64,000 bases of DNA. Origin: Lathyrus oleraceus. Lineage: Eukaryota > Streptophyta > Magnoliopsida > Fabales > Fabaceae. The DNA lies in contig NC_066581.1 in the NCBI RefSeq assembly GCF_024323335.1, positions 458,325,197 to 458,389,196 on the forward strand, given 5' to 3'. Position numbers and translations under genes: made by a program. Each line of letters begins with the position of its first letter. Position 1 is the stretch's first letter. This document shows, piece by piece, positions 45,263 to 57,159 of the stretch. Below the pieces are notes generated by a model. It was not told where the DNA came from. It saw nothing but the letters and a program-made list of their open reading frames with translations, and searched no databases.

Positions 45263-45883
45263 TCAATTCTGCCTGCGTCCTCTTGTTCTCGGCCCCGGTG
45301 ATTGTTGACGAACTTCCAAGTCATCAAACCTGTTGAGCAAGTCAGTGAACCGCTGGTCGGTTATTGCATTCCTCGCTTCCTGTTGTTGTTGCATCTGGCG
45401 CATCAGTTGCATCACTTCGTTATTCTGCGCATGCATAGCATCAATAGCATCCATGATGTCTTCGTTTGTTGCTGGCCTTCTTCTTCGACGACGTCGGGAG
45501 GATGGACCAGTTGCATTATCGGAAGGGTTAAGCGGGGCTGACTGTTGTTCAGGACCTTGATAACCTTGCTCCATTTCCTCAAACTCGTCCGGGGGCGGGT
45601 TTGCTTGTGTAGGCTCGGTAGCTTCGGGAGCATTCAGATCGTAGATGAATCGTTCGGGGTTGGTGACATCTTTGAGGGCAATGTTGGGCAAAACAACGCT
45701 TGGGACTTCTTGGTTATTCACCATAAGATAATACCTTCCGCCTACCCTATTTTTGATTAAGCGGCTGGAGCGACAATAGCTTGGGACTTCTTTTATTATT
45801 TTTTTGTTTGTTTTGTTTTGTTTATTATATTTGCTATTGTTATATTTTTGAATTGCCATGTATGCTACTCTACTACACACCAT
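45263..45883 (-). pseudogene. Second env-like C-terminal half in Ath-2
   Basis: 206 codons. The opening ~30 residues look like random sequence; homology begins near YCRSSRLIKNRVGGRYYLMV. It then has NNQEVPSVVLPNI, a KDVTNPERFIYDLN segment, an acidic/Pro linker, an RRRRRRR basic run (nuclear-localisation-like) and a Gln/Met coiled coil (EVMQLMRQMQQQQEARN). It ends RTRGRRQN just before the TTTAAGTGTG motif. Its NNQ…YDLN segment parallels NNQALYLFTMPS…NNWLYNLN in the upstream env-like frame, so it is a diverged second version of the same C-terminal half without an N-terminal half. Role unknown. Confidence 0.65.
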
Positions 45884-45885
45884 AT

Positions 45886-46019
<134 letters not shown>

Positions 46020-46255
46020 TCTCTAATAGGCTATGTAAGTAGTAGCATATAGTGAATATCATTACTGGTAATTGTAGACAGTGCATAAAACAAATTAAAA
46101 TTTAATTTAACCAATAATGCAATAGCTTCATAAAATAAACATAATGTAACATTTGAAGATAAAAGAAAACATGCGAAAAACAAATACTAAGATTAAAAGT
46201 AATGCTAAACGAAACTATAAATTGCCTAAAACTAAATCTAATTAACTAAAAACTT

Positions 46256-47569
46256 CTAGCCACTTGTAGGATCTCTGGCCGGAGGAGCAAAGGAATTTAC
46301 ACGATGTAGCAACTCGTGGAATTGATTTGTCATACTACTCATGTATCTCAAAAATTCATGTCCCATATTAGTTAACTCTTCTCTGATGGCATCTTGTTCT
46401 GACATCAAAGCTTGAATGGCGGTGTTATAATTAGTTTCGGACATATGATGTCTAAGATCAGGTATTGTCGATTCTGCGGGCGGGATAGGATGAGGTGGAG
46501 AGGCAACATCATCGTAACCAGTTGGTGTCTGTGGATCAGACTTAGCATAAGGAATCTGGTCGTCACAAATCTCATAATCTTGGATGGATTCAACAGATCT
46601 AACAGGAGAAGGTATTCCATTCAGGTTGTAGAGCCAATTATTCCGGTTATGGACATTAGTCATCGGACTAGGCATGGTGAATAGGTAAAGAGCTTGGTTG
46701 TTAATTATTAGTTCAAACTCTTCAGGCCCAAGGTTTCCTATAAACATAGTGTTGAAGAGGAAAGGTATATTCATAGGCTCAATGCCACAAAAAGGGTTCA
46801 AGTCAAGCATGGGTTGGCGCAATCCAATAGCATTAGCAATCATAGTTATCAATCCTCCTATTAGGATCGGTGCACGGTCATCTTGAATAAGGCGGTCAAA
46901 ACTCGCCAACATATAAGCGGCACCATTCACTGGACGGTTCTGGGAAGCACAAAATATTATGAAGAGTTCATCACGCGATACTGTGGTAATGTTTGATTTC
47001 TTCCCAAAAAGAGTGTGTGCTAGGATCTTGTGGAAATAACGAAAAGTCGAGTTATGTATGTTTCCAGAAAGAAACTCATGTTCCTCAGGGTCGTCATTTC
47101 CTGTCAAACTTCCCCAAAAATGCTCAAGCTCTCTATATTCAAAAAGGTCTTCTTGGCTCGTGGTGAATGTATCAAAAGAAGTAGGGAACCCTAAAAGGTT
47201 AGTAAATTCTTGAATGTTATACTGATACTCCATGTTGAACATCCTGAACTGAATGAAGCCTCTGCTTATTCCTTTTCCATGGTTTGGTAAATAGATCAGG
47301 GAGCTAAGGAATTCTAGAGTTAGCCTCCGGTAAGTAACAAATTATCTTCGAATAGGAGTGGTTTCCCACCCTATTTGACTCAGCAGATATAGGACACTTT
47401 CTCTTAGTCCGAGGACAGTCATTGCCCAATCATCAGCATAAAAACTTGGGTGCATCACTCTCTCAGCTAGTTCTTCAAATTTTTGTCTCTGAGCTTTCCC
47501 TCGGAATTTGATACCCATACGATCAATATGTCCCATCAGGTTAGTGTTAACTAAAGAAAAGAAAAACAA
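46256..47569 (-). pseudogene. Ath-2 env-like protein (ATHILA ORF-1 family)
   Basis: One frame with a single TAA at 47342-47344. The N-terminal segment includes KFEELAERVMHPSFYADDW and the LGLRESVLYLLSQIGWE pattern, as in the ATHILA ORF-1 family (PF03078, named from memory). After the stop it runs 328 codons from 47242: MFNMEYQYNIQEFTNLLGFP, HNSTFRYFHKILAHTLFG, SRDELFIIFCASQNRPVNG and PILIGGLITMIANAIGL. A Pro-rich linker and a coiled coil (ALMSEQDAIREELTNMGHEF) end at 46256. Two short hydrophobic stretches are seen but no clear signal peptide. It lies downstream of integrase, where Athila elements carry their env-like gene. Function is unproven. Confidence 0.75.
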
Positions 47570-47787
47570 GAATCTAGTCAGGATTTGGCCAGATGCCGAA
47601 AGAAGAAAAGAAGAAAAATGTAATAATATAAAGAAAATGAAGAATGAAAACTGAATAAAATCAAAAGAATAATCAAAGAAAAAGTAATAAAAATTTGTGG
47701 GTTGTCTCCCACGAAGCGCTTTGTTTAATGTCGCAAGCTCGACATAAAACTATTAAATGTTAATCTATAAATTTTGGAGACAATATT
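47570..47787 (-). other. Ath-2 integrase-env spacer
   Basis: Non-coding, 218 bp, with GCGCTTCGTGGGAGACAACC on the element strand. Ends at the Cop-L1 target site (AATAT at 47783-47787). Confidence 0.7.
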
Positions 47788-49507
47788 GTTGATTCCTTAG
47801 GATTGGCAGTAATTTTAGAAAACAAATAATGTAATCATCTCTGTTGTTTTAATATGTTGGGTTGAAGAAATTCAACATCTGGACCAACATGTCATGTACG
47901 ATGTCACGACATCAGGTCTGTGACATCGCACATGTGTAGGAAACTGAATTAATTAATTCAGTATATGTCATGGGATCAGCAAGGATATCTGGTGAATATC
48001 CTAACTCCCATGTGGAGGTCTTGAAGACTAAATCAGAATATATATAGGCTCTAAACATGGAGATATATATGGAGAGAGTTTAGGAACTTGAAGACCTTGT
48101 TTGTAGCAGAATTTTTCTGCTGAAGTTGCAACAGCAAAGAACAAGTCTGCTGCAATTTTCTGAAGGCCCAAATCCAGTTGGGTGATTAGGTTATAAATAG
48201 CTGATTATAATCTAGTTTTTGTAAGCCTCTTAGAATGAATTCTTAGGGGTGTGTGTAAGGTAAACCTCCCAATCTGTGGGAAGGGTACCATGTGTTTCTC
48301 AGTGGTAAACCTGAGAGTGTTTGTTACTCAAAGCCTGTAGGCAAGAGTAATTATGTTCTTGAATGAAGCTGTGAAGCAAGTTCAAGGTGTTTGCACATTA
48401 CATTGTATTTGTAGTGATAGGAATGGAAACTGGAGGTTTCTATCTAGGAGTTCCTAGGTATAGATTGCATTGGGTAGGGATTAAGTGATGAGTTGTAAAC
48501 GGGGGAGTTTAACTCTGAATTGATACTACTAATAGTGGATCTTCTTCCTGGCTTGGTAGCCCCCAGATGTAGGTCATGTTGGACTGAACTGGGTTAACAA
48601 TTTCCTGTGTTTGTTTTCCTTCTGTATGATATAATCATGTCTGCCAAACTGAGCATGTATTCCAGTCTGTTCATCAAGATAATAGCAGACCTGATACATA
48701 GCCTTCTGTTGGAATGTCAATCAGTATGTTTTGACATTCATCAACAACAGCACATACTGTTTAATAAGTTGATGATTTCAGTTCAGTATGTAGTGAAGTC
48801 TGGAGTTCAAAAGCATATCAGACCTGGCCAAAAGATCATTGTGAACCTGTCAAACTGGGTGTCTTGACAGTTCTTCCAGAAAGCTAATACTGATGTAGAG
48901 ACTGGTTGGTCTTTTACAGTACAGCAAATTTAGCTCAGTCTGTTTTCAGGAACCAAACAGACTTAGCATATGGTTCTGGACTTGGATGTCAAACGGAATG
49001 TTGTGACATTCACTTCTCACTGCATATGCTAAATTGTTGGATGGTTAGTTTTCTGTTTCAGGATTTTTCTCAGGCTATTCTTCAGGAATCCACCAGCTGA
49101 TCTAAAATCTAGGAAACTAACAACTAAGCTACAATTAATGAACCTGGCAAATAATCTATTTGCTAGCTCCTTAATAAGTGAAGATTAGTTTAACTTGTTA
49201 CAACCTTTAATTTAGGAAATACAAGTACATGACCAACAAACTGGAACAATGTAACAGACGATGTTCAAAACAGGATTGAGACATCGTGCTGATATCTGTG
49301 TAGGAAAACAACAGAAGTGAAGGTGATGGTGCACATAACTAAGGGTTCCTCCTCTCTAGGATGACATAGAAGGAGAGGTCGTGACACTGTGAAAAGGTGC
49401 ACATTAGTACAGAGTGTAATAACTGTCTTGCTGTAATAGGTACAATGTTAGATCAGATGTCATGACTTGACGTAGAACATCTGAATACTGACTACACCAG
49501 AATTTCA
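47788..49507 (+). mobile_element. Cop-L1 5' LTR
   Basis: Starts TGTTGATTCCTTAGG, ends ACCAGAATTTCA. TATAAATAG at 48192-48200 is a likely TATA box. Several ATGTC…GACAT inverted motifs lie inside (47900-47928, 48713-48739, 48985-49011). Confidence 0.92.
48192..48200 (+). promoter_or_regulatory. TATA box in Cop-L LTR
   Basis: TATAAATAG about 405 bp into the LTR. The same site occurs at 53961-53969 and, reversed, at 58470-58478 and 63959-63967. Confidence 0.55.
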
Positions 49508-49509
49508 AT

Positions 49510-49521
49510 TGGTATCAGAGC
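49510..49521 (+). other. Primer-binding site of Cop-L1
   Basis: TGGTATCAGAGC two bases after the LTR, a perfect match to the initiator tRNA-Met complement used by Ty1/copia elements. Confidence 0.93.
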
Positions 49522-52500
49522 AGGCATCCTGTTCTGTCTCTGGATGAGATCCATGGGTGATACTTTCTGGCAGCTGGCAAGGAGTTATGTTAGTACTGAT
49601 GCTGGAACCTGTGTAAGGTTCTGTAATTCCCTGAATGGTCCCTTGAAGTAGGTGGATGGACTGTTCATGACAGGAATGGTGTGTACCTGTCTCTGGAGGT
49701 TGGCAATTGGCCTGTGTGTGGGACAGCTGTGCCAGTACTAAATCACATTCAAACCTGGTATGGTCTTGGAGGCCAATCTGGTGAAGTGTGTGTTCATAGG
49801 TTGAGTTGTATTATGATTTCCGCTGCATAATACATGGCAAAACTCAAACTCTGATGTAGTTTCCCCTCATGTGGATGAAAGGCTGCTGTGTTCAAGATCT
49901 CATCATAATCTACTGAAGATGTCAAAGATACTTGAGTCTCCTCAAGTCCACTCATCATGACGTTCTCACTTCAGGATGGTAAGAGTCACTTAATCACTGA
50001 TTCTCTTACTCTCTTGAGTAGTGTATATGAAGACCTTGAAGACCTTCAAGGAAGGGTTGTTCCAAGGAGGTGGAACCAATGTTCTATGTGATGTTAGAAC
50101 ATGGTGTTCAACAAGTATGCAGCTACTGGTTGAAGAGCAGATGTTTTTAGGGTTCAAACAAAGGGATAATTCTGTTTGGAACCTACTCCTGACCTGGAAG
50201 AGGAGACATCTGTGTGTGCTAAGTTGACAAGAGCAGGGTCAACTGTGTGTGTGCTCAAGAAGGTCATCCCTATAAGTTGAGCTGGTTGAGATGTGACATT
50301 GTTCAATCTCCTGCTGTTAGGCATCTTCCTGCAGTTTGATCAGGATTGGATAGTTGTTCCCTGAAGTACTATGGTGTGTTGGAAGACAAGTCTCCTGGAT
50401 GTTAGCAGTCAATAATGGGGTAACCTGATTGTGATATCATTTAAGGGGGTTGGAACCATGAATCTTGATATTCAAACACCACGTTCAGAAGTGGCAGTTC
50501 TTACTAGGAGTGAGAATATGAAGATTCAGATGGTGGTTGAGGTAATATGCTCTGGCAATGCATATCTACTATTGACTGGTGTTGTGTGTCTCACTAGTAC
50601 TTATGGTCAGCTGAAGTCTGATTGGTGTGATTGGAGGAGTTAGTTGCCACTGGTAAGGGATGGTGGATGTCATGTTGAGACATTTGTGTACAATGCATGG
50701 ATATTGGTGTGGAGTTTCCATGATTGTTAATTTGAGGGGGAGTTTTGGTTAACCTCCTCACGTTTGGTCAGCCTAGGGTCTGGTTGGCTGTAGACCTGTG
50801 TCACATGGGTTCTGGTTATTGTGTGACACATTTGCAAGGAAGGATTCATCTCTCTCATTCCTAAGGGTGAATCTAATCTGGAAAGAGTCTCAAGACTGTT
50901 GAGGTGCTTGCAAGCAGAAGATGTTGACACAAGAAGAGTACTTTCAACGTATTCTTATGGTGGAAGTATCTGAAAGGAAAATTGGGAAAGGATTTAAGAT
51001 CAATGTCTACTTGTGCCAAGTACAAGTGTGTAATTGATTATCCTTGGAGCTCAAGATAACGGATGTTCTTAAAGATGTTGGAACATCACTTCTTCAAGAC
51101 CCTGTGCAGAATCACAGGAAGGATAGTACATTGGCGTAGGATATATCTCTTTGGTGGCAGCAAAAGCATATGATCTCTGAAAAGGTTTCCTGGCAAGAAA
51201 CTTGATTCAGCCTTGGTATGTACAAGAAGAAGAAGACATCATAGTCTTGATGGTGGTTACTTGGATCAGTTTATTTCTGATCTAGGTAAGGAAGTGCATT
51301 AGCTTATGCACACTGTGGAGTCAAGAACAAGTGGCAGCAATCTTGACATCATGGAAACAGCCTTGCCTTAGGATGTGAAATCCTTGGTAGAGCTGAAGGG
51401 TTAGTGTCTAACTGGTCCTTCTGAAGACTCATACATCAGAGTGTTTGATGTCTTTGGAGAAGAAGCAGGGATTCATCAAGGTGTGAGCTTGGATGACTTA
51501 ACTGCAAACCAGCAGGATGGAGGTTGTTTACTCAAACTTGGTTCCACAATCAAGTCTATGAGAACATTGAACTCTTGTTCTGTGAAGGGAGGAAGTTCTT
51601 TCAAGTGGCAGAAGAAGGAGCTGAATTCAACAGCTAGATGTCAAAACACAATGTTGTGACATTTGGTTCAACATCAGACCCTTAGTTGGTGATGTGGCAC
51701 ATCAACTTGAGATAGAAAGGTCTACAGGGTTGTAGATTGGATACTTCAAAATCTTGAAGTTCTAGTCTCACTTGAGAGGTCAGAATATCTTAGGGAGAAG
51801 TCTGATAAACTTGGGGAGGTCAAAAAGCAGCATTTGACCTTTTCATATGAGAATTCATGAAGGAGGTAATCATCCAGTGGCAGTTGGTCTATCTCAGAAG
51901 TGAGTTCGAAGAATCAAGATAATCAACATAAGGCAGCTGATTATTCTTGAGGAAAGTCTGAGACAAATTACTTTTGAGCAGAAAAGTATTAAGTTGAAGA
52001 CAAAAGGAGGTGTTTTCTATTCATCCCTTGGAGCTTGTGGTAGGAGTTCTGAGCCATCTATGGAAGATTATCTCATGTAATGGGATGAAAAGGTATATGT
52101 CCCAATTTATGTCTGGATTCTTCTTGATCAAGCTGGTGACTCAGTGATATCTGAAGACTATCAGATGGTGTTCCCTGTTATGTGTGAAGGATGTCCTAAC
52201 GAATGTTAGAACATTTTGTGAAGTGGCTTTCTGTTCTGGTTAGAAGAGAGATTGACACAGGGTGTGGATGTGTTCAACCAAGAGGGTTGAACAGAGGGTG
52301 CGCTCTTGAAGACATGAAGATGAGTCTTATGTTTTCCATTCATCAAGTGGGTTGAGTTCTTTTTGAATCAGGAAGAAGGTGAAGGTCCAACCATGTTGGA
52401 TATGTGTGACCTCCAAGAGAGTAGGTTGTCCATGACAGGGGGAGTTGTGCCTTTGTGCTGCAAGCAATCACCAAGCTTGTGGTCTATGTGTTCCCAGATG

Positions 52501-53543
52501 ACTAGGTAGTTATCAGGATGCTGTGATGTATGTCAAGGCTGAGTGAGCAGAAGAATGTCTGACCGGATGTCATGACATTGCCCTGGACATTGCTGTTAAT
52601 TCCTCCTGAATTTTAAAGTCAGTAGGAATTATGAGGGTGATGTGGCTAAGTCTGATAAACCAGAATAAGCCTGATGGCTACAGCTGTGTGGTACAGGGGG
52701 AGTAACCATCAACTGAAGTGTGAAAAGTTGGCTGTAGCAGTGCTAGGTGTCAAGTCTCCACTGGAGGTATGACAGAGGTCTTGTTGAATACTGGCTGAAT
52801 GCAGGAATGTTAAGACATCGCGTGCAACGTGTCTGACTGCATATATGGAATGGTCTCCATACACTGGAACGGCTGTTTTGGAAAAGAAACAGTCAAGAGC
52901 TATAAAAGGTATTCAAAGATAGTCTGAGATTTTGTTGGTGATTCTCTGACTGTTTCTCAGCAAAAATAAATGCATCTTGACCAAGCATTTATTTCTACCG
53001 GAAATTCCTAGGCACGGGCTGGACTATTTAAAGGATGCAATAGCCCTCTTCCTCTCACAAGAAAAACACTCCATTCTCAGAATCATGGGGTATGTTAAGG
53101 TTTGGGCAAGCTGCGCCTGGATCTGGTTTTGTGAAGGGTGCCTTTACAAATGTTTAGCTAAAAAGGGGGAGAGAAAGATAGTCCTGGGGCTGAGAATGTA
53201 CCAGAAGCAAGCCAACTGTGGAAGTGGCAGCAAACAGAAGTTGGCATCAGGCACAAAATCCACCAACTGGGGTTTCCACTTGTGCCTTGTGATCTGAGTT
53301 AAGAAGACAGTTGTGCCCTGTGATCTGAGTTACATTGTCTATGTACTCAGCATTACATATTCTTCTGGAAGCTCTCCGGTTGAGGGGAAGGGTTCTGGTA
53401 CAACTGAGTATTGTCCCTCTTCTTCCCCATGTACACCAACTTTGGTGTTTGTGGTGGTGGAGCCAATGACGGAGATGAAGAGCATTCCCAAATTGGGATG
53501 CTTTGTCCAGTGTATTGATTATTTGTTTTAGCTAAAATTTGCC
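49522..53543 (+). other. Cop-L1 internal region, no recognisable genes
   Basis: About 4.0 kb. The longest frames are about 60-106 codons and match no family I know. The frames at 50021-50227, 51441-51659 and 53313-53531 also exist in Cop-L2 with a few amino-acid changes, but the whole sequence is equally conserved, so this is not evidence of coding. It holds many copies of the ATGTT/GACAT motif. A promoter-like stretch with TATAAAAGG near 52900-52908 is deleted in Cop-L2. Confidence 0.75.
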
Positions 53544-53555
53544 AAAGGGGGAGAT
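53544..53555 (+). other. Polypurine tract of Cop-L1
   Basis: AAAGGGGGAGAT directly before the 3' LTR; typical of Ty1/copia. Confidence 0.93.
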
Positions 53556-55276
53556 TGTTGATTCCTTAGGATTGGCAGTAATTTTAGAAAACAAATAATG
53601 TAATCATCTCTGTTGTTTTAATATGTTGGGTTGAAGAAATTCAACATCTGGACCAACATGTCATGTACGATGTCACGACATCAGGTCTGTGACATCGCAC
53701 ATGTGTAGGAAACTGAATTAATTAATTCAGTATATGTCATGGGATCAGCAAGGATATCTGGTGAATATCCTAACTCCCATGTGGAGGTCTTGAAGACTAA
53801 ATCAGAATATATATAGGCTCTAAACATGGAGATATATATGGAGAGAGTTTAGGAACTTGAAGACCTTGTTTGTAGCAGAATTTTTCTGCTGAAGTTGCAA
53901 CAGCAAAGAACAAGTCTGCTGCAATTTTCTGAAGGCCCAAATCCAGTTGGGTGATTAGGTTATAAATAGCTGATTGTAATCTAGTTTTTGTAAGCCTCTT
54001 AGAATGAATTCTTAGGGGTGTGTGTAAGGTAAACCTCCCAATCTGTGGGAAGGGTACCATGTGTTTCTCAGTGGTAAACCTGAGAGTGTTTGTTACTCAA
54101 AGCCTGTAGGCAAGAGTAATTATGTTCTTGAATGAAGCTGTGAAGCAAGTTCAAGGTGTTTGCACATTACATTGTATTTGTAGTGATAGGAATGGAAACT
54201 GGAGGTTTCTATCTAGGAGTTCCTAGGTATAGATTGCATTGGGTAGGGATTAAGTGATGAGTTGTAAACGGGGGAGTTTAACTCTGAATTGATACTACTA
54301 ATAGTGGATCTTCTTCCTGGCTTGGTAGCCCCCAGATGTAGGTCATGTTGGACTGAACTGGGTTAACAATTTCCTGTGTTTGTTTTCCTTCTGTATGATA
54401 TAATCATGTCTGCCAAACTGAGCATGTAATTCAGTCTGTTCAGCAAGATAATAGCAGACCTGATACATAGCCTTCTGTTGGAATGTCAAGCAGAATGTTT
54501 TGACATTCATCAACAACAGCACATACTGTATAACAAGCTGATGATCTCAGTTCAGTATGTAGTGAAGTCTGGATTTCAAAATCATCACAGACCTGGCCAA
54601 AAGATCATTGTGAACCTGTCAAACTGGGTGTCTTGACAGTTCTTCCAGAAAGCTAATACTGATGTAGAGACTGGTTGGTCTTTTACAGTACAGCAAATTT
54701 AGCTCAGTCTGTTTACAGGAACCAAACAGACTTAGCATATGGTTCTGGACTTGGATGTCAAACGGAATGTTGTGACATTCACTTCTCACTGCATATGCTA
54801 AATTGTTGGATGGTTAGTTTTCTGTTTCAGGATTTTTCTCAGGCTATTCTTCAGGAATCCACCAGCTGATCTAAAATCTAGGAAACTAACAACTAAGCTA
54901 CAATTAATGAACCTGGCAAATAATCTATTTGCTAGCTCCTTAATAAGTGAAGATTAGTTTAACTTGTTACAACCTTTAATTTAGGAAATACAAGTACATG
55001 ACCAACAAACTGGAACAATGTAACAGACGATGTTCAAAACAGGATTGAGACATCGTGCTGATATCTGTGTAGGAAAACAACAGAAGTGAAGGTGATGGTG
55101 CACATAACTAAGGGTTCCTCCTCTCTAGGATGACATAGAAGGAGAGGTCGTGACACTGTGAAAAGGTGCACATTAGTACAGAGTGTAATAACTGTCTTGC
55201 TGTAATAGGTACAATGTTAGATCAGATGTCATGACTTGACGTAGAACATCTGAATACTGACTACACCAGAATTTCA
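53556..55276 (+). mobile_element. Cop-L1 3' LTR
   Basis: Nearly identical to the 5' LTR except for one extra A near 53589 and a cluster of 13 substitutions between 54428 and 54589. Cop-L2 agrees with the 5' LTR at those sites. Confidence 0.92.
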
Positions 55277-57159
55277 AATACGTCTAAGTGCAGGACTTGC
55301 GAGTCTTCATTGTTCTCATCATAGTGATAATGTTTCAGACGCTGCCCGTTTACGATAAATGCTTCCATAGATTTTCCCTTAATTTCCACAACCCCACTAG
55401 GAAAGACATTAGTGACTTGGAAAGGGCCTGACCATCTAGAGCGTAGTTTTCCTGGGAATAACTTAAGTCTAGAGTTGAACAAAAGGACTACATCGCCTTG
55501 TTTGAAAGTTTTTCTTGATATGCGCTTATCATGCCATTTTTTCGTTCTTTCCTTGTAGATTCTGGCATTTTCGTATGCGTCTTGTCTAAGTTCCTCTAAT
55601 TCGTTTATATCAAGAGTTTGCTTTTCACCGGCGGCCTTATAGTTTAAATTTAAATTTTTAATAGCCCAATAGGCCTTATGTTCTAACTCTACTGGGAGGT
55701 GGCAAGATTTACCATAAATAAGCCTAAATGGGGTTGTTCCTATGGGAGTTTTGTAAGCGGTTCGATATGCCCATAAAGCTTCGGGTAATTTTGATGACCA
55801 GTCTTTCCTTGATGTAGCGACTGTTTTTTCCAATATCTGTTTAATTTCTCTGTTAGATACTTCCACTTGTCCACTAGTTTGAGGATGGTAAGGTGTTACT
55901 ACTCGATGTTTTACGCCATACTTAAACAATAATTTTTCGAGTATCTTAGATATGAAATGTGATCCACCATCACTGACGACTATTCTTGGGACACCAAATC
56001 TTGGAAAGATTATATTCTTAATGAGTCTAGTTACTACTCATGTGTCGTTTGTTGGAGAAGCTATAGCCTCAATCCATTTTGATACGTAGTCAACCGCTAC
56101 GAGTATGTACTTGTTACCGAAAGAAGGTGGAAAAGGTCCCATGAAATTATTCCCCACACATCGAAAATTTCTATTTCCAAAATGCCCTTTTGTGGCATCT
56201 CGTCACGTCTAGATATGTTTCCTGTGCGTTGACACCTATCGCATTTCTTGACAGCAGCATGCACATCCTTCCATATGTTTGGCCAATAAAGACCGGCTTG
56301 TAGGATTTTAGAGCAGGTCTTGGATGTACTTGCGTGTCCACCATAAGGAGCGGAATGACAATGTTGGATTATACTTTCTACCTCTTCTTCAGGTATACAC
56401 CGACGGAAAATACCATCGGGGCCTCTTTTGAAAAGTAAAGGGTCGTCCCAGTAATAATGTTTTATGTCATGGAAGAATCGTTTCTTTTGTTGGTAGGATA
56501 AATCAAGTGGAACCACTCCGGCGGCTAAATAATTGACAAAATCAGCGTACCATGGTGTAACGCATACAGCCAAGGTGGTCTCTACCTGTTCATCAGCTCT
56601 ATTTTCTTCCAAATTAGCTATAAGTTTATCGTACGAGAAATCATCATTGATCGATGTTCTTTCCGGTTCCAGGTTTTCAAGTCTAGAGAGGTGATCTGCT
56701 ACTATGTTTTCAGTTCCTTTTTTATCTTTGATTTCCAAATCAAATTCTTGTAACAACAAGATCCACCTTAGGAGTCTAGGTTTAGCGTCCATTTTTGTTA
56801 AGAGGTACTTAATGGCAGCGTGGTCAGTGTAAACGATTATTTTAGCTCCGACCAAGTAGGAACGAAATTTATCTAGTGCAAATACTACTGCTAAAAGTTC
56901 TTTCTCGGTCGTGGCGTAATTCATTTGTGTTTCGTCTAGAGTTCTACTCGCATAATATATGACGTGAAGTTTTTTATCCTTTCGTTGTCCTAAAACAGCG
57001 CCTACGGCGTAGTCACTTGCGTCACACATTATTTCAAATGGTTCATTCCAATCCGGAGTCTGCATTATGGGTGCGGAGATCAATGCTTGTTTAAGTGTTT
57101 GAAATGCTTCTAAACATTTATTGTCGAAGATGAATTCAGCATCTTTCATTAATAATCCG
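55277..57159 (-). pseudogene. pol: Ath-2 pol remnant: RNase H and integrase
   Basis: From the 5' side: an open frame 57149-56097 (350 codons) with RNase H (D43 in [11 protein letters not shown]84 region TEKELLA, D109 in [11 protein letters not shown]152 in ADHLSRLE), then the integrase zinc domain (H265, H272, C303, C306). The frame is lost at about 56148 by one missing base right at the first catalytic Asp codon of integrase (after VWG). A TGA follows at 56038-56040. VVSDGGSHF with the second catalytic Asp and [12 protein letters not shown] with the Glu remain. The C-terminal part (to 55277) reads [20 protein letters not shown] and ends LHLDV, where Cop-L1 is inserted. Upstream RT is displaced beyond the window by Cop-L2. 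These motifs ([15 protein letters not shown]) are Athila/Ty3 type. Confidence 0.9.

Larger units (their letters stand above)
47788..55276 (+). mobile_element. Cop-L1: complete non-coding copia-type LTR element
   Basis: 7489 bp: LTR 47788-49507 (1720 bp), initiator-Met PBS, 4.05-kb internal region, purine tract AAAGGGGGAGAT, LTR 53556-55276 (1721 bp). Termini TGTTGATT...TTTCA. Flanks are AATAT (47783-47787) and AATAC (55277-55281), a target duplication with one change. No gag, protease, integrase or RT motif was found in any frame, so it is non-autonomous (LARD-like). The helper family is probably Ty1/copia because of PBS and purine tract. The LTRs differ by about 15 substitutions, 13 of them in one 160-bp patch. 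Confidence 0.92.

Noticed and set aside
52977..53297. 106-codon frame in Cop-L1, possible captured gene
   Set aside because: Half of it is deleted in Cop-L2, it lacks a recognisable domain, and its composition matches the flanks. Kept only as a note in the deletion finding.
53313..53531. 72-codon frame conserved between Cop-L1 and Cop-L2
   Set aside because: Conservation is no higher than in neighbouring non-coding sequence of the same young family; no known domain.
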